NCBI GenBank assembly: GCA_015680685.1
Contig: MNCI01007629.1
Location: 238,741 to 302,740, forward strand
Direction of reading: 5' to 3'
Origin: Gnetum montanum
Taxonomy: Eukaryota > Streptophyta > Gnetopsida > Gnetales > Gnetaceae
Length of the DNA: 64,000 nucleotides
Positions 23,886 to 35,224 of this stretch are shown here, piece after piece. A program made the position numbers and the translations under genes. The number at the start of each line of letters is the position of its first letter. Within the stretch, counting starts at the first letter, position 1. Below the pieces are notes generated by a model, which ran no database searches, was not told the origin of the DNA, and saw only the letters and a list, made by a program, of their open reading frames with translations.

Positions 23886-24043
23886 TGATGAGTGGCGAGG
23901 TACCCCTACACTCAACCATATGAAATGAGCATAGCACGCGCAATCCGGTCGAACTCCGTAGACTAAATGACTACACACCCCATGGAACACTTGGGGTTAA
24001 TAATTCGTTGTCTTCCTAGACTTACTTGTAGTTGTCACGGTGT
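23886..24043 (-). repeat. Athila-like 3' LTR, outer part (interrupted)
   Basis: Matches the first 158 bp of the LTR at 50315 almost base for base, then is interrupted by the Tat/Ogre-like element. The LTR resumes at 41556. Confidence 0.95.
24039..24043. repeat. Target-site duplication GGTGT, left
   Basis: Repeated at 41551-41555. The intact LTR on the right side has GATGT once at this place, confirming the target. Confidence 0.9.
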
Positions 24044-25251
24044 TGTACCGCCTGAAATCGTCAGTTTCCGGCTGGAAGGAAAAATAGAGACCGTGGGATC
24101 GTAGGGTGAGAATAGAAGACCCTGCCTTCGCCTGAGGGCGAGTTGGAATGCACGAAGGCAGAGTACCTTGGGTGGTCCGCACGTGGATCAGACAAGGATT
24201 TCCCCGCGCGTACGCAAAGTGCTATACGCTGGGTTGTGCGTAAACAATGTAGTGAGCGTAAACAAAGCGTAAACGGCGTAAAATAGATGCGAAAAGAGCA
24301 TGAGCATAAACGGGCGTAAACAGAATGCGTGCGCCAAGTTGACGTAAAACTGTAAACAATCTTAAGCAGCAAATGTAAATAATGGTATTACAGAGTCAAA
24401 GTACAGTGCACCGGTCTAACGCAATCATGAGGGAACACAAGGCAGACGAAAAGCCCCGACGTGTGCAGGAATGACTCGGCTGGTTCGCAAGGCAGGCAGA
24501 GTGTAGAGACTGTGTGTACGGCATATAGGGCTTTTCAGCATAAGAGGGTTTTAGCTCTTGTGCGCAGCGTAAATGTTCTCTGGTATGCTCCGGGATTTTG
24601 CCAACTGACCTCGGTGAAATGGAAAATCGGGGTTTTTATATAGGTTGTTACGCTAGACTCGGGTTGGGTGACACGTGGCACGTTGACCGGGTGCATACAT
24701 TTTACAAAAATACAATATATTACATCTATTGGGCATATACGCTGTGGGGCGGGCATATACGCTAGGCGTATATGATGAATAAGGCGGGCGTGTGAACTTG
24801 GGTGGAGATGCTGGATGCTGGGCGTATACGCTGTGGATTTGAGTGTACACGCTGGGCGTATACGCTGATGGATGCGGGCGTATATGCTGATGGATGCCGA
24901 CTTGCTTTAATTCTTGCTCTTCGGTGTTGTCTTCATTCTGCCCTTCGAGATTCTGTGCCGGGCGTAAACCGGGCATGTGAGTTGGAATGCTTACGCTGGG
25001 CGTATACGCTAGGAACTCGAGCGTCCACGCTGGAGGGCGTATACGCTGTGGGTTCGAGCGTCTACGCTGGGGATGTACTTGAGCGTAGACGTCGGGCGTA
25101 TACGCTGGCACCGCATACTTAGTGAAAATGAAGCTTTTTTGACCTCCAAAGTTGCAATGTGTGATGCCAAATGTAGCCATGGTTGTCTGTGGGTCTCAGG
25201 GACCGGCTTTTTGCTGGGGAAGTATAGAGCTCGGAATTTTGTGGTGTTTCA
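24044..25251 (-). repeat. Tat/Ogre-like 3' LTR (left)
   Basis: Starts TGTACCGCC, ends GGTGTTTCA. Very similar to 40306-41550, differing mostly in the number of GCGTATACGC-type words. A minus-strand TATA box lies at about 24632-24644. Open frames inside it recur in the other LTR and are not genes. Confidence 0.95.
24770..25110. promoter_or_regulatory. Palindrome cluster GCGTATACGC in LTR U3
   Basis: About half a dozen copies of the 10-bp perfect palindrome GCGTATACGC or one-base variants lie upstream of the LTR TATA box in the element's sense. The spacing is irregular. Role unknown; repeated dyad sites in this position would suit binding of a dimeric protein. Confidence 0.6.
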
Positions 25252-25266
25252 TTGGCCCCTCTTTGT
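25252..25266 (-). other. Polypurine tract
   Basis: Minus strand reads AACAAAGAGGGGCCAA next to the LTR. Confidence 0.8.
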
Positions 25267-26239
25267 TGACGCTTGGAGGAATCGACCCGAGAAGTGTCGA
25301 CAAAGAAGTGCAAAACACCACAAGCAACTTGATGTGGACGTTGTCCTTGGCCACCTGACTAGACGTGATCGCATCGTGCTCGGTAGTACATAGGATCGGG
25401 GAAGGGGAATTTGGTATCTGGGAGGTCATGTAGAGCGTGGGACTTGATAACTGATCAAGGGGATTGAGCAGGGGAAAGGGAGATGCTATGCGGCATGTCG
25501 ATCCTTGTCAATAGCCATTGTTTAGCAGACTTGGAGTTCAAACATGCGAGATATGTCCTTTGGCAAAATAAGACCAAAGCTACAGGAGGATGCGTTACAT
25601 TCTTTGGGAGAACAGGGTCCGTGTTTTAGGAGGGACCTATTGACGGATAGCCAAAGCCATGCGACTAGATGCTTCTTGACCGTTTTGGACATGAGTACTT
25701 AGTTTTGAGACAACTGCCTTCCCACCTAGGGCTTATGGGAAGTGCCCGGGATCTCGGTTTTTTTTATGTGCGTTGGTTTTGTACTCATGCTCAGGTGTCA
25801 GGCCATGTGTTGCAACTGCTGTAACGTGTTGCAGTGTGCAATAATGTGCTAAAGGACTTTTGAATGTATTGGGTGTATCGGAGGTCGGGAAATGGATAAT
25901 GAGTATACCGGGGATGGGAATGTACTAGGGGACAGTTTAATGTAGTCTTTCCCTATGCGCTGTGAACATTATCCCATCTCGCTGCTTGCGATGAGATGCA
26001 CCCTTGTGCGAACACCTCTGGGTATCATCCTGCAAACACAACTCCAAGGAAACAGGAAAACCATGAGTGAATAAGCGAGCTTGGACTTACACAGTTGTAG
26101 ACAGAACGAAGATACTGAAGGAAGGTCTGAGCACAGTGTATGAATGACGGCGATGCTGGTGAGATTTTCGGACGATGAGCGATACAGTGATTCTGATGAG
26201 TGATTGTGACTGTGAAGCGGGAGCTGGAGATGAACGTGT
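25267..26239 (-). other. 3' noncoding region of the Tat/Ogre-like element
   Basis: About 1 kb between LTR and hairpin array. No convincing ORF on either strand; short frames here are overlapping and compositionally random. Confidence 0.5.
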
Positions 26240-26620
26240 CAGTTTATAGTCTTAATGGACTATCATGGGTTAGTTTTGTGTCTTAACCCGTTGGACAATG
26301 CCTGTTTAGCGTCGTGGCAGACATTACGTTGACAGTTTCTAGTCTTGGCAGACTGTAAAGAGGCAAGCCAGTTTATAGTCTTGGTGGACCCATGGTGAAT
26401 GCTACGATAGCAGTTTACTGTCATGTTGGACGGGTGCTAGTTGGTCGTCATTGCGGACACTGTGGGGTATCAGTTTATTATCGTGATGCTAGGACAGTTG
26501 TGGTGTCAGTTTTAAGTTGTAACTCATGACTATTATGTGGTATCAGTTTACCGTCATGATTCCAGGACGAGCTGTGGTATCAGTTTATAGTTGTGATCCC
26601 AGGACTCGCACGTACCTGAG
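26240..26620. repeat. Mini-hairpin array downstream of integrase
   Basis: At least eight copies of CAGTTTA or a near variant, each followed within a few bases by GTC, a loop of 6-10 bases and GAC (for example GTC-TTAATG-GAC, GTC-TTGGTG-GAC, GTC-ATTGCG-GAC). The same design recurs at 29990-30075 and 35225-35535. Confidence 0.7.
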
Positions 26621-26625
26621 CGTAT

Positions 26626-28134
26626 TCAAACGTAGAACGGTTTTAAGTATAAATGATTTGTCAGATTGGCAAGCTCATTTCCTTCCATGTCAGCTAACTT
26701 GAATGCTCCATTGTCAAATGCTTTAGTGACCAAGTAAGGCCCTTCCCAGTTAGCTGAGAATTTGTTCGGGTGTTCCCGAACAGCCTTAAGCACAAGGTCG
26801 CCTTCTTTGATAGGGCGCTTGTTGATGTTATGCCGATGTTGTTGTCGCTGCTGTCTTTGGTACCATTCGATTTGATCGAGGGTGCGTATGCATTTCTCTT
26901 CCACCAAATCCAAGTCAATGACACGCAGATCATTGTTCTGCCCGTCGTCAAGGAGTTCGGAGAGTGTGATCCTTAAAGACGGTACCTGCAATTCCAAAGG
27001 TAAAACAGCTTCTGAACCGTAAACAAGACTATATGTTGTTTTACTTGTCGACGTTTGGTGCGTAGTACAGTATGCCCACAATGTGTATATCAATTGTTCG
27101 TGCCATTTTCTTTTACTCTAGGTAAGCATTTTCTTGAGTATTGTGATAATAGTTTTGTTTGTTGCTTCTGCTTGTCCATTGCTCTGGGGATAGTAAGGGG
27201 ATGAAAAGGAATGTTTGATCCCCAAGCTGTCACAAAAGGTTTGGGTTTTGGCACTGCTAAATTGTGGCCCGTTGTCAGTGATAATTGTCAAAGGAATGCC
27301 GAAATGGGTTACAATATTTTCAAGGATGAAGTTGCACACATGTTTAGATGTGGTTTTGCGAAGGGGAGCAGCTTCTACCCACTTCGTGAAGTATTCTGTC
27401 GCGGTTATGATAAAACCATGCCCTGCAGAAGATGAGGGGGTTATTAGGCCGACGAGGTCCAATCCCCACTTTTGGAAGGGCCATGTGATTTGCGCTGTGT
27501 GCAACTCGTTTGGTGGTACATGTATTAAGTTACTATGTTTTTGATAGATGTTACATGTTTTGACTTTGGAGAGACAGTCGTGTTCCATATATGGACAATA
27601 GTAACCTAAACGTCGTATTTTTGTTGCCATGGCTTTCAGTGCTATATGTCCTTCGCATAGTCCCTCATGTACCTGATCCATGATTGTTTGGGCATCAGTA
27701 CTACTAACGCATGTTAGCAATATGCCTTTGTAGGATCTACGACACAATGTTTCCTCTACTAGGATGTACTGCTTAGAATGTTTTCGTACGGCGTCCTTTT
27801 GTGCATTTGTTAGATGTCTTGGTGCTTCCCCACGCAGAAGGTATTCTTTTATGTCATCGTACCATTCCATCGCGTGTGTTGTACTAATAGATGCAATAGG
27901 CAATGTGTCAAGGGTATCGGTGATTGGTTCAGCACAACTGGTTATAGAGCTTGGTAATGTGTGAAACATGTCGGGTGATATATTTAATGCTAAGGTTACT
28001 AATGCGTCTACGATGGTATTGTCGTTTCTGGAAACGTGTTGCATATCGATGCTCTCGAATCGCCTCATTAGGTGCTTCGCCAAGTCGCAGTATGGTTGTA
28101 GGTGTTGAGCTTTACATGTATAGACATCGGTGAC
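26626..28134 (-). pseudogene. Tat/Ogre-like integrase
   Basis: Minus strand, one frame with a single internal TAG at 27118. The order is end of RNase H, then an N-terminal zinc region (HEGLCEGH, later CNIYQKH, where the second Cys pair has lost one Cys to Tyr), then the catalytic core with GLDLVG, ITDNGPQF and EATNKT supplying the D, D and E residues. The C-terminal barrel follows, ending in NWEGPYLV and LKPFYV. Integrase joins element DNA to the chromosome. The core residues are intact, but the stop and the lost Cys make activity unlikely. The frame is shared with the RNase H upstream, as expected for a polyprotein. Confidence 0.9.
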
Positions 28135-28437
28135 TTAGTTTAGGACTAGTTGTGAATCGCCTCTGACTATAAGCCGTGTGATGTCTGAAGCTAGTGCTGC
28201 CATGAGACCTCTAACGAGACCTTCGTACTCTGCTATGTTGTTAGTACAATGGAAGTTGAAACGATATGCAAAGGGTCGGATCTCCCTGGAGGGATAGGTG
28301 ATGACAGCGGCTGCACTTCCCCCTCGAGAGGTGGATGCTCCATCGAAGTTTAAAATGGCATCGTAGTCATCGGGCACTATGTCTATTGTGTTTACATTTT
28401 CATCCAGGAATTTTGGCTCTATAATCATTTGGTCACG
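28135..28437 (-). pseudogene. Archaeal-type RNase H (second RNase H)
   Basis: Minus strand. It reads FDGASTSRGGSAAAV, then TNNIAEYEGLVRGL and LIVRGDSQLVLN, the catalytic signature of the RVT_3-type RNase H (D, E, D residues present). Tat-lineage plant elements are known to carry this extra archaeal-like RNase H behind the usual one. The frame ends in TAA at 28135 and continues in frame into integrase, so the stop is a mutation (CAA to TAA is the simplest route). The upstream part is hidden by the assembly gap. Confidence 0.85.
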
Positions 28438-29174
28438 NNNNNNNNNNNNNNNNNNNNNNNNNNNNNNNNNNNNNNNNNNNNNNNNNNNNNNNNNNNNNNN
28501 NNNNNNNNNNNNNNNNNNNNNNNNNNNNNNNNNNNNNNNNNNNNNNNNNNNNNNNNNNNNNNNNNNNNNNNNNNNNNNNNNNNNNNNNNNNNNNNNNNNN
28601 NNNNNNNNNNNNNNNNNNNNNNNNNNNNNNNNNNNNNNNNNNNNNNNNNNNNNNNNNNNNNNNNNNNNNNNNNNNNNNNNNNNNNNNNNNNNNNNNNNNN
28701 NNNNNNNNNNNNNNNNNNNNNNNNNNNNNNNNNNNNNNNNNNNNNNNNNNNNNNNNNNNNNNNNNNNNNNNNNNNNNNNNNNNNNNNNNNNNNNNNNNNN
28801 NNNNNNNNNNNNNNNNNNNNNNNNNNNNNNNNNNNNNNNNNNNNNNNNNNNNNNNNNNNNNNNNNNNNNNNNNNNNNNNNNNNNNNNNNNNNNNNNNNNN
28901 NNNNNNNNNNNNNNNNNNNNNNNNNNNNNNNNNNNNNNNNNNNNNNNNNNNNNNNNNNNNNNNNNNNNNNNNNNNNNNNNNNNNNNNNNNNNNNNNNNNN
29001 NNNNNNNNNNNNNNNNNNNNNNNNNNNNNNNNNNNNNNNNNNNNNNNNNNNNNNNNNNNNNNNNNNNNNNNNNNNNNNNNNNNNNNNNNNNNNNNNNNNN
29101 NNNNNNNNNNNNNNNNNNNNNNNNNNNNNNNNNNNNNNNNNNNNNNNNNNNNNNNNNNNNNNNNNNNNNNNNNN
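28438..29174. other. Assembly gap (737 n)
   Basis: Run of n inside pol. It hides the RT palm, the connection and the first RNase H. Any ORF drawn through it is artificial. Confidence 1.
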
Positions 29175-29989
29175 ATACGTATCTGATTGTATCCTGAGAA
29201 ACTGTCCATAAAAGATAATAAGGCATGCCCGGCAGTCGAATCAACGAGTTGATCGATACTGGGTAGGGGAAAGTCATCTTTTATGGTTGCTACGTTCAGA
29301 TGTCAGAAGTTAATGCATAGGCGAATGCTTCCGTTTTTCTTCAGAATAATGACCATGTTGGATACCCACTCAGCGTAATCAACAGCCCGAATGAACCCAG
29401 CTTGATAAAGCTTGGTGATTTCATTGCGAACTGCCAATGCCACCTCGGGTCTAACTTTTTGTGCCTTTTGCTTTATGGGTCTCAGTTTTGGGTCAAGAAT
29501 GATGTTGTGCTGGACAATTCTAGGATCTAACCCGGGCATGTCCGTATAAGACCAAGCGAATGCTTTCATGTTTTCCCTAAGCACGTTTTCAATGTTCTTT
29601 GCTAATTGTGGTTGCAGTAATTTGCTCAATTTTAATATTTTGATTTCCCCATTAGGCATGGTAATGGGGGTTTCAGCCAACGGATCTTCAGTGATATTTT
29701 CGGCCTCTATGTCAAGGAACTTTGTCATGCCTCCGTAATCGTCTTTTGTTTGTTGTGTTGAGGCTATAACTTCGTTGTCCGTTGGTGAACTTAAGTCGAT
29801 GAAATTTGTGTTAATGTCTCGTGTAATCTCGCCATGTGGTCCGGCAATGATTAACGGTGCGATTAGATGCTGGCAGTCCATTAAGCTTGCTCCTGCCAAT
29901 AAACAAAGAGCAGAATAAGCACCAGGGGGAATCGTTCTATGTTTTTTGATAATCTTGAACTGTGTGTACATGCATAATGGTGGATTATC
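29175..29989 (-). pseudogene. Tat/Ogre-like reverse transcriptase, N-terminal half
   Basis: Minus strand. It begins with a conserved pre-RT region (PPGAYSALCLLAGASLMD), continues through FAWSYTDMPGLDP and GFIRAVDYAEWVSNMV, and after a TGA at 29303 runs on in the same frame to FPLPSIDQLVD and MDSFSGYNQIR, all standard Ty3/gypsy RT landmarks. The rest lies in the gap. The TGA is most simply a CGA to TGA change. The start of the pol ORF is unclear because the frame opens from the hairpin array upstream; no good ATG was found before the conserved region. Confidence 0.9.
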
Positions 29990-30075
29990 GTCACACTGGG
30001 ACGCATGGCAGTTTAAGGCCGTACCGGGCCGTGAGTGGCAGTTTAAGGCCATACCGGGCCATCAGTGGCAGTTTA
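29990..30075. repeat. Mini-hairpin array between RT and antisense gene
   Basis: Three units of GGCAGTTTAA, two followed by GGCC-loop-GGGCC (GGCCGTACCGGGCC and GGCCATACCGGGCC), the third by unrelated bases. Same design as at 26240-26620 and 35225-35535. Confidence 0.75.
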
Positions 30076-30275
30076 AAACAGAATGTTGAGAGTGAACGTG
30101 TAAAGTGGGGTCTACATAATAATCTCTGGTTTTTAGTAATTTTTATCATTTTTTATTATTTTTTCGGGTAAATTTTAGCGAAAAATGAGCAAAAAGGAAA
30201 AAAGGCGAAAAAAGGAGCAACGGCGGCATAAACGGTGGCGTCAGCATCATCGTCAGCGTCAGTGTCAGCAGAGCG
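30076..30275 (+). promoter_or_regulatory. Upstream region of the antisense gene
   Basis: An AT-rich then GTCAGC-repeat-rich 200 bp (five or so GTCAGC/GTCAGT words at 30239-30270) directly upstream of a TATA box. It is likely the promoter of the plus-strand gene. Confidence 0.5.
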
Positions 30276-30285
30276 CTATATAAAC
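30276..30285 (+). promoter_or_regulatory. TATA box of the antisense gene
   Basis: CTATATAAAC is a strong plant TATA match, about 220 bp before the proposed start codon at 30504 on the plus strand. Transcription would start near 30310, giving a roughly 190-base leader full of GCGTA words. Confidence 0.65.
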
Positions 30286-30299
30286 AAGGGGGGTCCATT

Positions 30300-31220
30300 T
30301 GTTTTACTTTGAAAGCGATAGCGTAAACTGTTAAAGCGTAAGCGTAGACGATTGCGCCCAGCGTAGACGCCTACGACAAACCCTAGCATAGATGCCAAGC
30401 ACTTAAACCCCAGCGTAGACGCCAAGTGTGAACCTTCAGGCGCCGGCGTAGATAGTTCTTCTTTTCGGCGTAAACTCGCACAGTCAGCGTAGAGGAGACG
30501 GAGATGGGCAAGGGAAAGGAAGTGGAGGGCCAGGGGAGAAAGGGTCCCGAGTTGACCTTCGCGGAGGAGACGGAGGCTATGCTATAGGGCTTGCCCAGGC
30601 CAAGGCTCCCATCATGGCCCGTGACATCTCACAGGTAGGCTCTGATCTCTGCTTCCATCGTGATTTCTTTTGCTTCCGTAGCATAGACAATCTCGGCGTA
30701 TACACCGGGCGTAGGATTTTTAGCGTATGGGGTTTTGCGGCGTACACGCTGAGTGTCGCTTTATGGAGTAAGGTTTTGCCAGCGTGATTTGCTTATTTTA
30801 ACAGCGTAAGTTTTGTTTACTATGACGGCGTATATGCTGAGGGTTTATTCGGCATATACGCTGTGCGTGTATAGTTATCTTTCCGGCGTGATTGTAGTTT
30901 TCATCTTTCTAGCGTAAACTTACTCGTTCGGTGCTGGCGTAGACTGTTTACGCTGAACGTGAACTTAGGTGTGTACGCTGAGGATTCCCCCGGCGTATAC
31001 AAAGGTTCGGGCGTCGGCGTAAATCAGTTCCTTGTCGGCGTATACGCTAAGTTGGGCAAGGTATACACTCAGTGCACAGCGTATACGCTGAGGTCAAGCA
31101 GCGTTTTACGCTAAGTGTTCAGCGTATACGTTGAGGTCAAGCAGCATTTTATGCTAAGTGTAAAACAATTTTGCCGACGTGTACGCTGGTTTGTGCGGTG
31201 TACACGCTGAGTGTAAATAG
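30300..31220. repeat. GCGTA / GCGTATACGC word cluster in leader and intron 1
   Basis: The 5' leader (30310-30500) repeats AGCGTAGACG and AGCGTAAAC. Intron 1 (30700-31215) repeats GGCGTATACGCT and variants around ten times. The same palindrome fills the LTR U3 regions of this element, so LTR and antisense gene share a cis-word. Confidence 0.7.
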
Positions 31221-34200
31221 TTAATGAACTTTGGGTTTTGCATGTCGGTTTATAACATAAACTTCTGCTTTTTTGAGCTAATCTGTCATGGCATTATGAT
31301 TGTTTGCAGGGACAGTAAGCGTTTCCTCATCGTCGTTTCGCTGGTTGGGGTGTTATCGTGGGTGGGCCCTATTGAAGATGGCGAGGTTTCCCCAGATCTA
31401 ACTGTGGATGAAAATGGGGTTTGGTTCAGGGAAGGCACTAGCAAATTTCTGGCTTTCGTGTTAAACAATTTCAAGGTGGCCATCTGGTCAAATTTTAACG
31501 AAGTGATTGCGCGAAGCGTGCTTGATGCAATGTTGCTGGGAGCTGCAGAGGGCGTCATGGTCTTCATAGAAGACATTGACGAGGGACCTCTTGTGAATGA
31601 GGATGGCACTACCCGTGGGCCCAGGTCCACACGCCCATTAACGCGCATGTGGGCACTTTTGCAACGAGGGCTGGATTACCTCAACAATACATTGTTCATA
31701 GCTGGCCGTACACATACATTATTCCAGAATCCTCCCGGCATGGTGTATCGAGTGGCCAGGTAGGAATATTTAAGTTTACTATTTCCGTTCGCTGTTTAAC
31801 GTTTGTTTTTTGTTTTGACCCATGTTTGCTTACAGACCAAAGACCAACCTAGATGGGACACTCATTGAAGATGAAGGATTAGCCCTTGCTCGCATTGCCC
31901 TGGAGGCATTCATGACGGGCCCCACCCTTCGTGGGACCGTACTGAGTCAAACGAAGGGTTCGATAGTCCATTTTCACAATCAGTTCTCCAAAGCATTTGC
32001 GATGTTCAAAGCTTGTGGGTGGCTTCATGAAGACTAGACAGATAACGGGCCGGTTCTCCCTCGCGACTTTGGCAGCACATCGAAATCTACCACTAACGGT
32101 AAATGATAACCTTGCCTAGATACATTGGTGGGTTTATCTAACTGTTTGGAGTTGTGCTGATATGACCATTTTAAATTGCTTCCACAGTTGATGTGCCTTC
32201 TGGTGAGGATCCCGTGACAACAGGGCGAACCGAGACCACTCTGTCAATGAAGTTTGGGGAGGTGGTTAAGGCGCAAAAGTGGTTGCATAGGCAAGCTCCA
32301 GCGTCCCTCACCCGTTGCCTAGATGATGCCGGCCTCATGGAGCTCTTTATGACGCCAAGCTCAGATGTATCCATCGGGGAAATGATTGGGATCGTGGACT
32401 CTTTCAATGAGTCTATCTCACACTACAGCACCCAGATCAAGGGTGTCAAGGTAGTTTTTTGGTTGTCGCCCGAGTTCTTTTCGAACTTATTTAGCGTGCC
32501 AGCAGATGGTTTAACTATATTATCAGACAGAACCCACAAGGAGCTCCAAACGATCCATGAGTTGGAAGGTTGGCTAGGCGTGGCCAAGGGTACCAAGGGA
32601 TTCCTGATGCAGGGGAAGGCAACAGTTGTGGTAGTGAACGAATTGTATCCCCTGTTCAGGGCGCGGGTGTTCCCTAAAACCCTTTCCCAGGTGAGATGTC
32701 TTGGGGTTGAGGCTGTTCGTGTTATGCGAACTGTCTTGGAAATGGGCATGCGGTATAACTAGGCCCAATCTTTGTTGTCGGGTATGCGCAAGGAGATAGT
32801 GAGGCTGCATTCGAACATTGAGGTGCAGTCCCATTTCACTTTTGTGTTCTTCGCCGGTTACCTGCGCCGTTTTGCCGAATTTTTCGTAGTTCGTGGAGAC
32901 AACAAGTTTGTTCTGCGAGATCAGGGTCAATTATCCCACCCGTGGGTCAATCATTTATTTGATACAGCTAAATCCCAAGATGCACCCAAAGGCATTGATG
33001 AATCCTCTTCTATTACTACGGGGGGATCATCTAGCGCTTCGATCCACACACGCGACAGCTTGGGGTTGGAACCAGAAAACGTACCCCTTACTGCTAGAAG
33101 GGCGGAGCGGGTTATCAAGGAGACCATCGGCCAAGCCAAGTCAAAACTAAAGAGGCCTGAACGCCCGAGTGAGGAAGTCTCCGATGTGAACTGGCCACAG
33201 GTGAAGCGCATTCGTTTTAAGATGCCTGGTAAGCGAAGCTCATCCGCTCATGGTTTTATCGTTTTCTCGTTTTGTTTATAACTTTTACTTTAGTCGCTTA
33301 CATGTCATTGCTATTTGGCTCAATTTGTTAAAAGTGAGGAAGCAGGCTTTAGAGACCATCACTGAGGAGGAGGAGACCAACATGGATAAGAACAATGAGG
33401 AGGAGAAAATAGAGAAGAGTCAGGGTGGAGGAACGGAGGAGTTAAAAGAGAATACCTCAGAAACAGAGCCGTTGGATGATCAGGATGGTATCAACGAGAT
33501 GTTCAGCAGCTTCCTCAAGGGAGACCTGGATTTGGGCGACCCCCCAGATGGTGATAAGGATCATGGTATATTTTCGTTTTATTTTAACTTGTCTTGTTAA
33601 CTGTCATTCCTACTGCATCTTGTTTACATTTTTTCGTTTTTTTTTGTTTTAGACAAAGGTAGTGAGACCAGAACGGTGCGTTTAGATGTACCCATGAAGA
33701 CGGTTCCTCCTGAGAGGACCGCCGAGGTTAGTTCCCGCACCCGTGAGCCACTTGCTTGGTCGGAGATGTCAAGTAAGATGGATTTCGTGGCTAGACTCGC
33801 GGAGGAGATTGTTGAACGGATCCAAGAAGTGCACCCTGATATAAGTATAAACCATTTAAAAGTTTGTAGTTTCGTATCTTGTTTATACGATTGTTTGTTT
33901 TTGACACTTATATGTTTTGCGTGGGTAGGTGCTCAATTGAAATGGGATCCTTCTGAAAGTATCGGAATAGAGGGTTTGACAACGCTTTCCCCAGAAGTGG
34001 AGCAAGTGCCAAGGCCTGTTTACGAGGGAGTCATGGAAGGCTTTATGCACAGCGCTAAGTCGCTATGGACTTGTAGGCGTTCCATCGAATAGTTGTGGCT
34101 GCAGATACAGGCAAAAGAAAAGGTCATGTCTGAGTTGTCAGCGGAACGTGACGATCTGAAGGCTCGGTACGAGTTCGCCGTTGCTAGAATAAGCGGAGAT

Positions 34201-34912
34201 TGCTCCTGGCGAACGTTCGAGGTTACGTATACCAGGTATTGGGATCTATTGAATCGTCATGCGTTGCTGACTTGGAGGATGGCAGAGCGCAAAGCCCAAA
34301 TTGATCTCCTGAACCTTAATGTCAAGATTGGAAAGCCTTCACTTCCAAGGTTCGTAAGTGGGGTGAGGACGAGAAGAACCACAAAAATTACTACAAGAAG
34401 TCATTAAAAGAGGTGTCTATTGAACAGCGCCAAATAGAAATGTTTGTGGAAGGCTTAGGTTTGCGTTCGGCCTTCGATACTTTTGCTCAGAATACAACTG
34501 TGGAGATGGAGTCGCCTACAAGGGTGATCACTACTACTTCCGGAGAAACATCGGTGGGTGAGTTCCCTCTAAGACGTCCTACCTGGTCGACTATCGATAA
34601 AGGCAAGGCTTTGGCGGACGTTGACTTAGGCCTCGATGGAACAGATTGGGCCAGCGTTCCAGAAGAAGAAATCCTTCGTCAGCTGGAATTCGGCTTAGGG
34701 GGATCTCCTGCGGTAAGCGTTTTGTGTTTACGAAGTTAATTAATTGAATAACGTTTAAAATTTTGACATGTGCTTATTCTTATGTCGATTGTTCGTTTTG
34801 GTGCTTTCAGGATGAAGGTGGCGATGATGCCCAAGAAGCTGGCCCCAGTGGAGCAGGGGCCCCTGAAGCTGGCAGGTCCAAAAGGGATGATCCTCCCACC
34901 CCGGATGTTTAA
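30504..34912 (+). pseudogene. Eight-exon antisense gene with degenerate FCP1-like domain
   Basis: Proposed exons: 30504-30634, 31310-31759, 31836-32098, 32188-33228, 33335-33565, 33653-33844, 33929-34712, 34811-34912. All seven introns are GT-AG, and every junction keeps the reading phase, so the model is internally consistent. Total coding length is about 3.2 kb, near 1,065 codons. Residues about 45-230 resemble FCP1/NIF HAD phosphatases: FLIVVSLVGVLSW where the family has a DxDx motif, VAIWSN, then NNTLFIAGRTHTLFQNPP where the family has a DDSP motif; the catalytic aspartates are absent. Exon 4 is unrecognised. Exon 5 is Glu/Lys-rich. Exon 7 predicts coiled coil. Decay: TAG stops at 30585, 32035, 32760 and 34090, and one frameshift near 34330. 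It lies antisense between the element's protease and RT. Antisense extra ORFs are known in Tat elements; this placement and domain are what stand out. Confidence 0.75.
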
Positions 34913-35219
34913 TGTGTTGATTTTTAAGTTTTTGTTGTTTTGTTTTTAACTCAGATTTAAATGGGGATTGTGACTTGACACTTTTAAGATGGATGAAAAC
35001 TGTTGAAACTTGTAATTGTACAACATTGTATGTAAGAAAATTTTTGTTGATTTTGAGTTTAATTGTGAACACGACACTACGATATAAACTGTTTTGGTTT
35101 GTTTTTTGAGTTTAACTGCATAATCGACACGATAATGTAACATGTCTTTGCATTTACTTTTCTATTTTAAGCATAGTGTACTGGAGTGATTAGAGATGAA
35201 ATGTGAAAAGGAAAACAAA
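34913..35219 (+). other. 3' region of the antisense gene
   Basis: T-rich sequence after the TAA stop at 34910. TTGTAATTGTACAACATTGTATG at about 35008-35032 has the T/G-rich look of plant polyadenylation regions. No ORF. Confidence 0.45.
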
Positions 35220-35224
35220 ATACG

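Noticed and set aside
24061-25429. Many overlapping ORFs of 60-175 codons in both guest LTRs (also 40320-41479)
   Set aside because: They occur on both strands, are duplicated because LTRs are duplicated, and contain translated palindrome repeats. No protein family is visible.
27211-28133. Plus-strand ORFs of 60-109 codons opposite integrase
   Set aside because: They are shadows of the minus-strand integrase, with no motif of their own and no splice or promoter support.
28135-29277. Long open frames through 28379-29277 and 43133-43789
   Set aside because: They are open only because runs of n contain no stop codons; real sequence at the edges was annotated separately.
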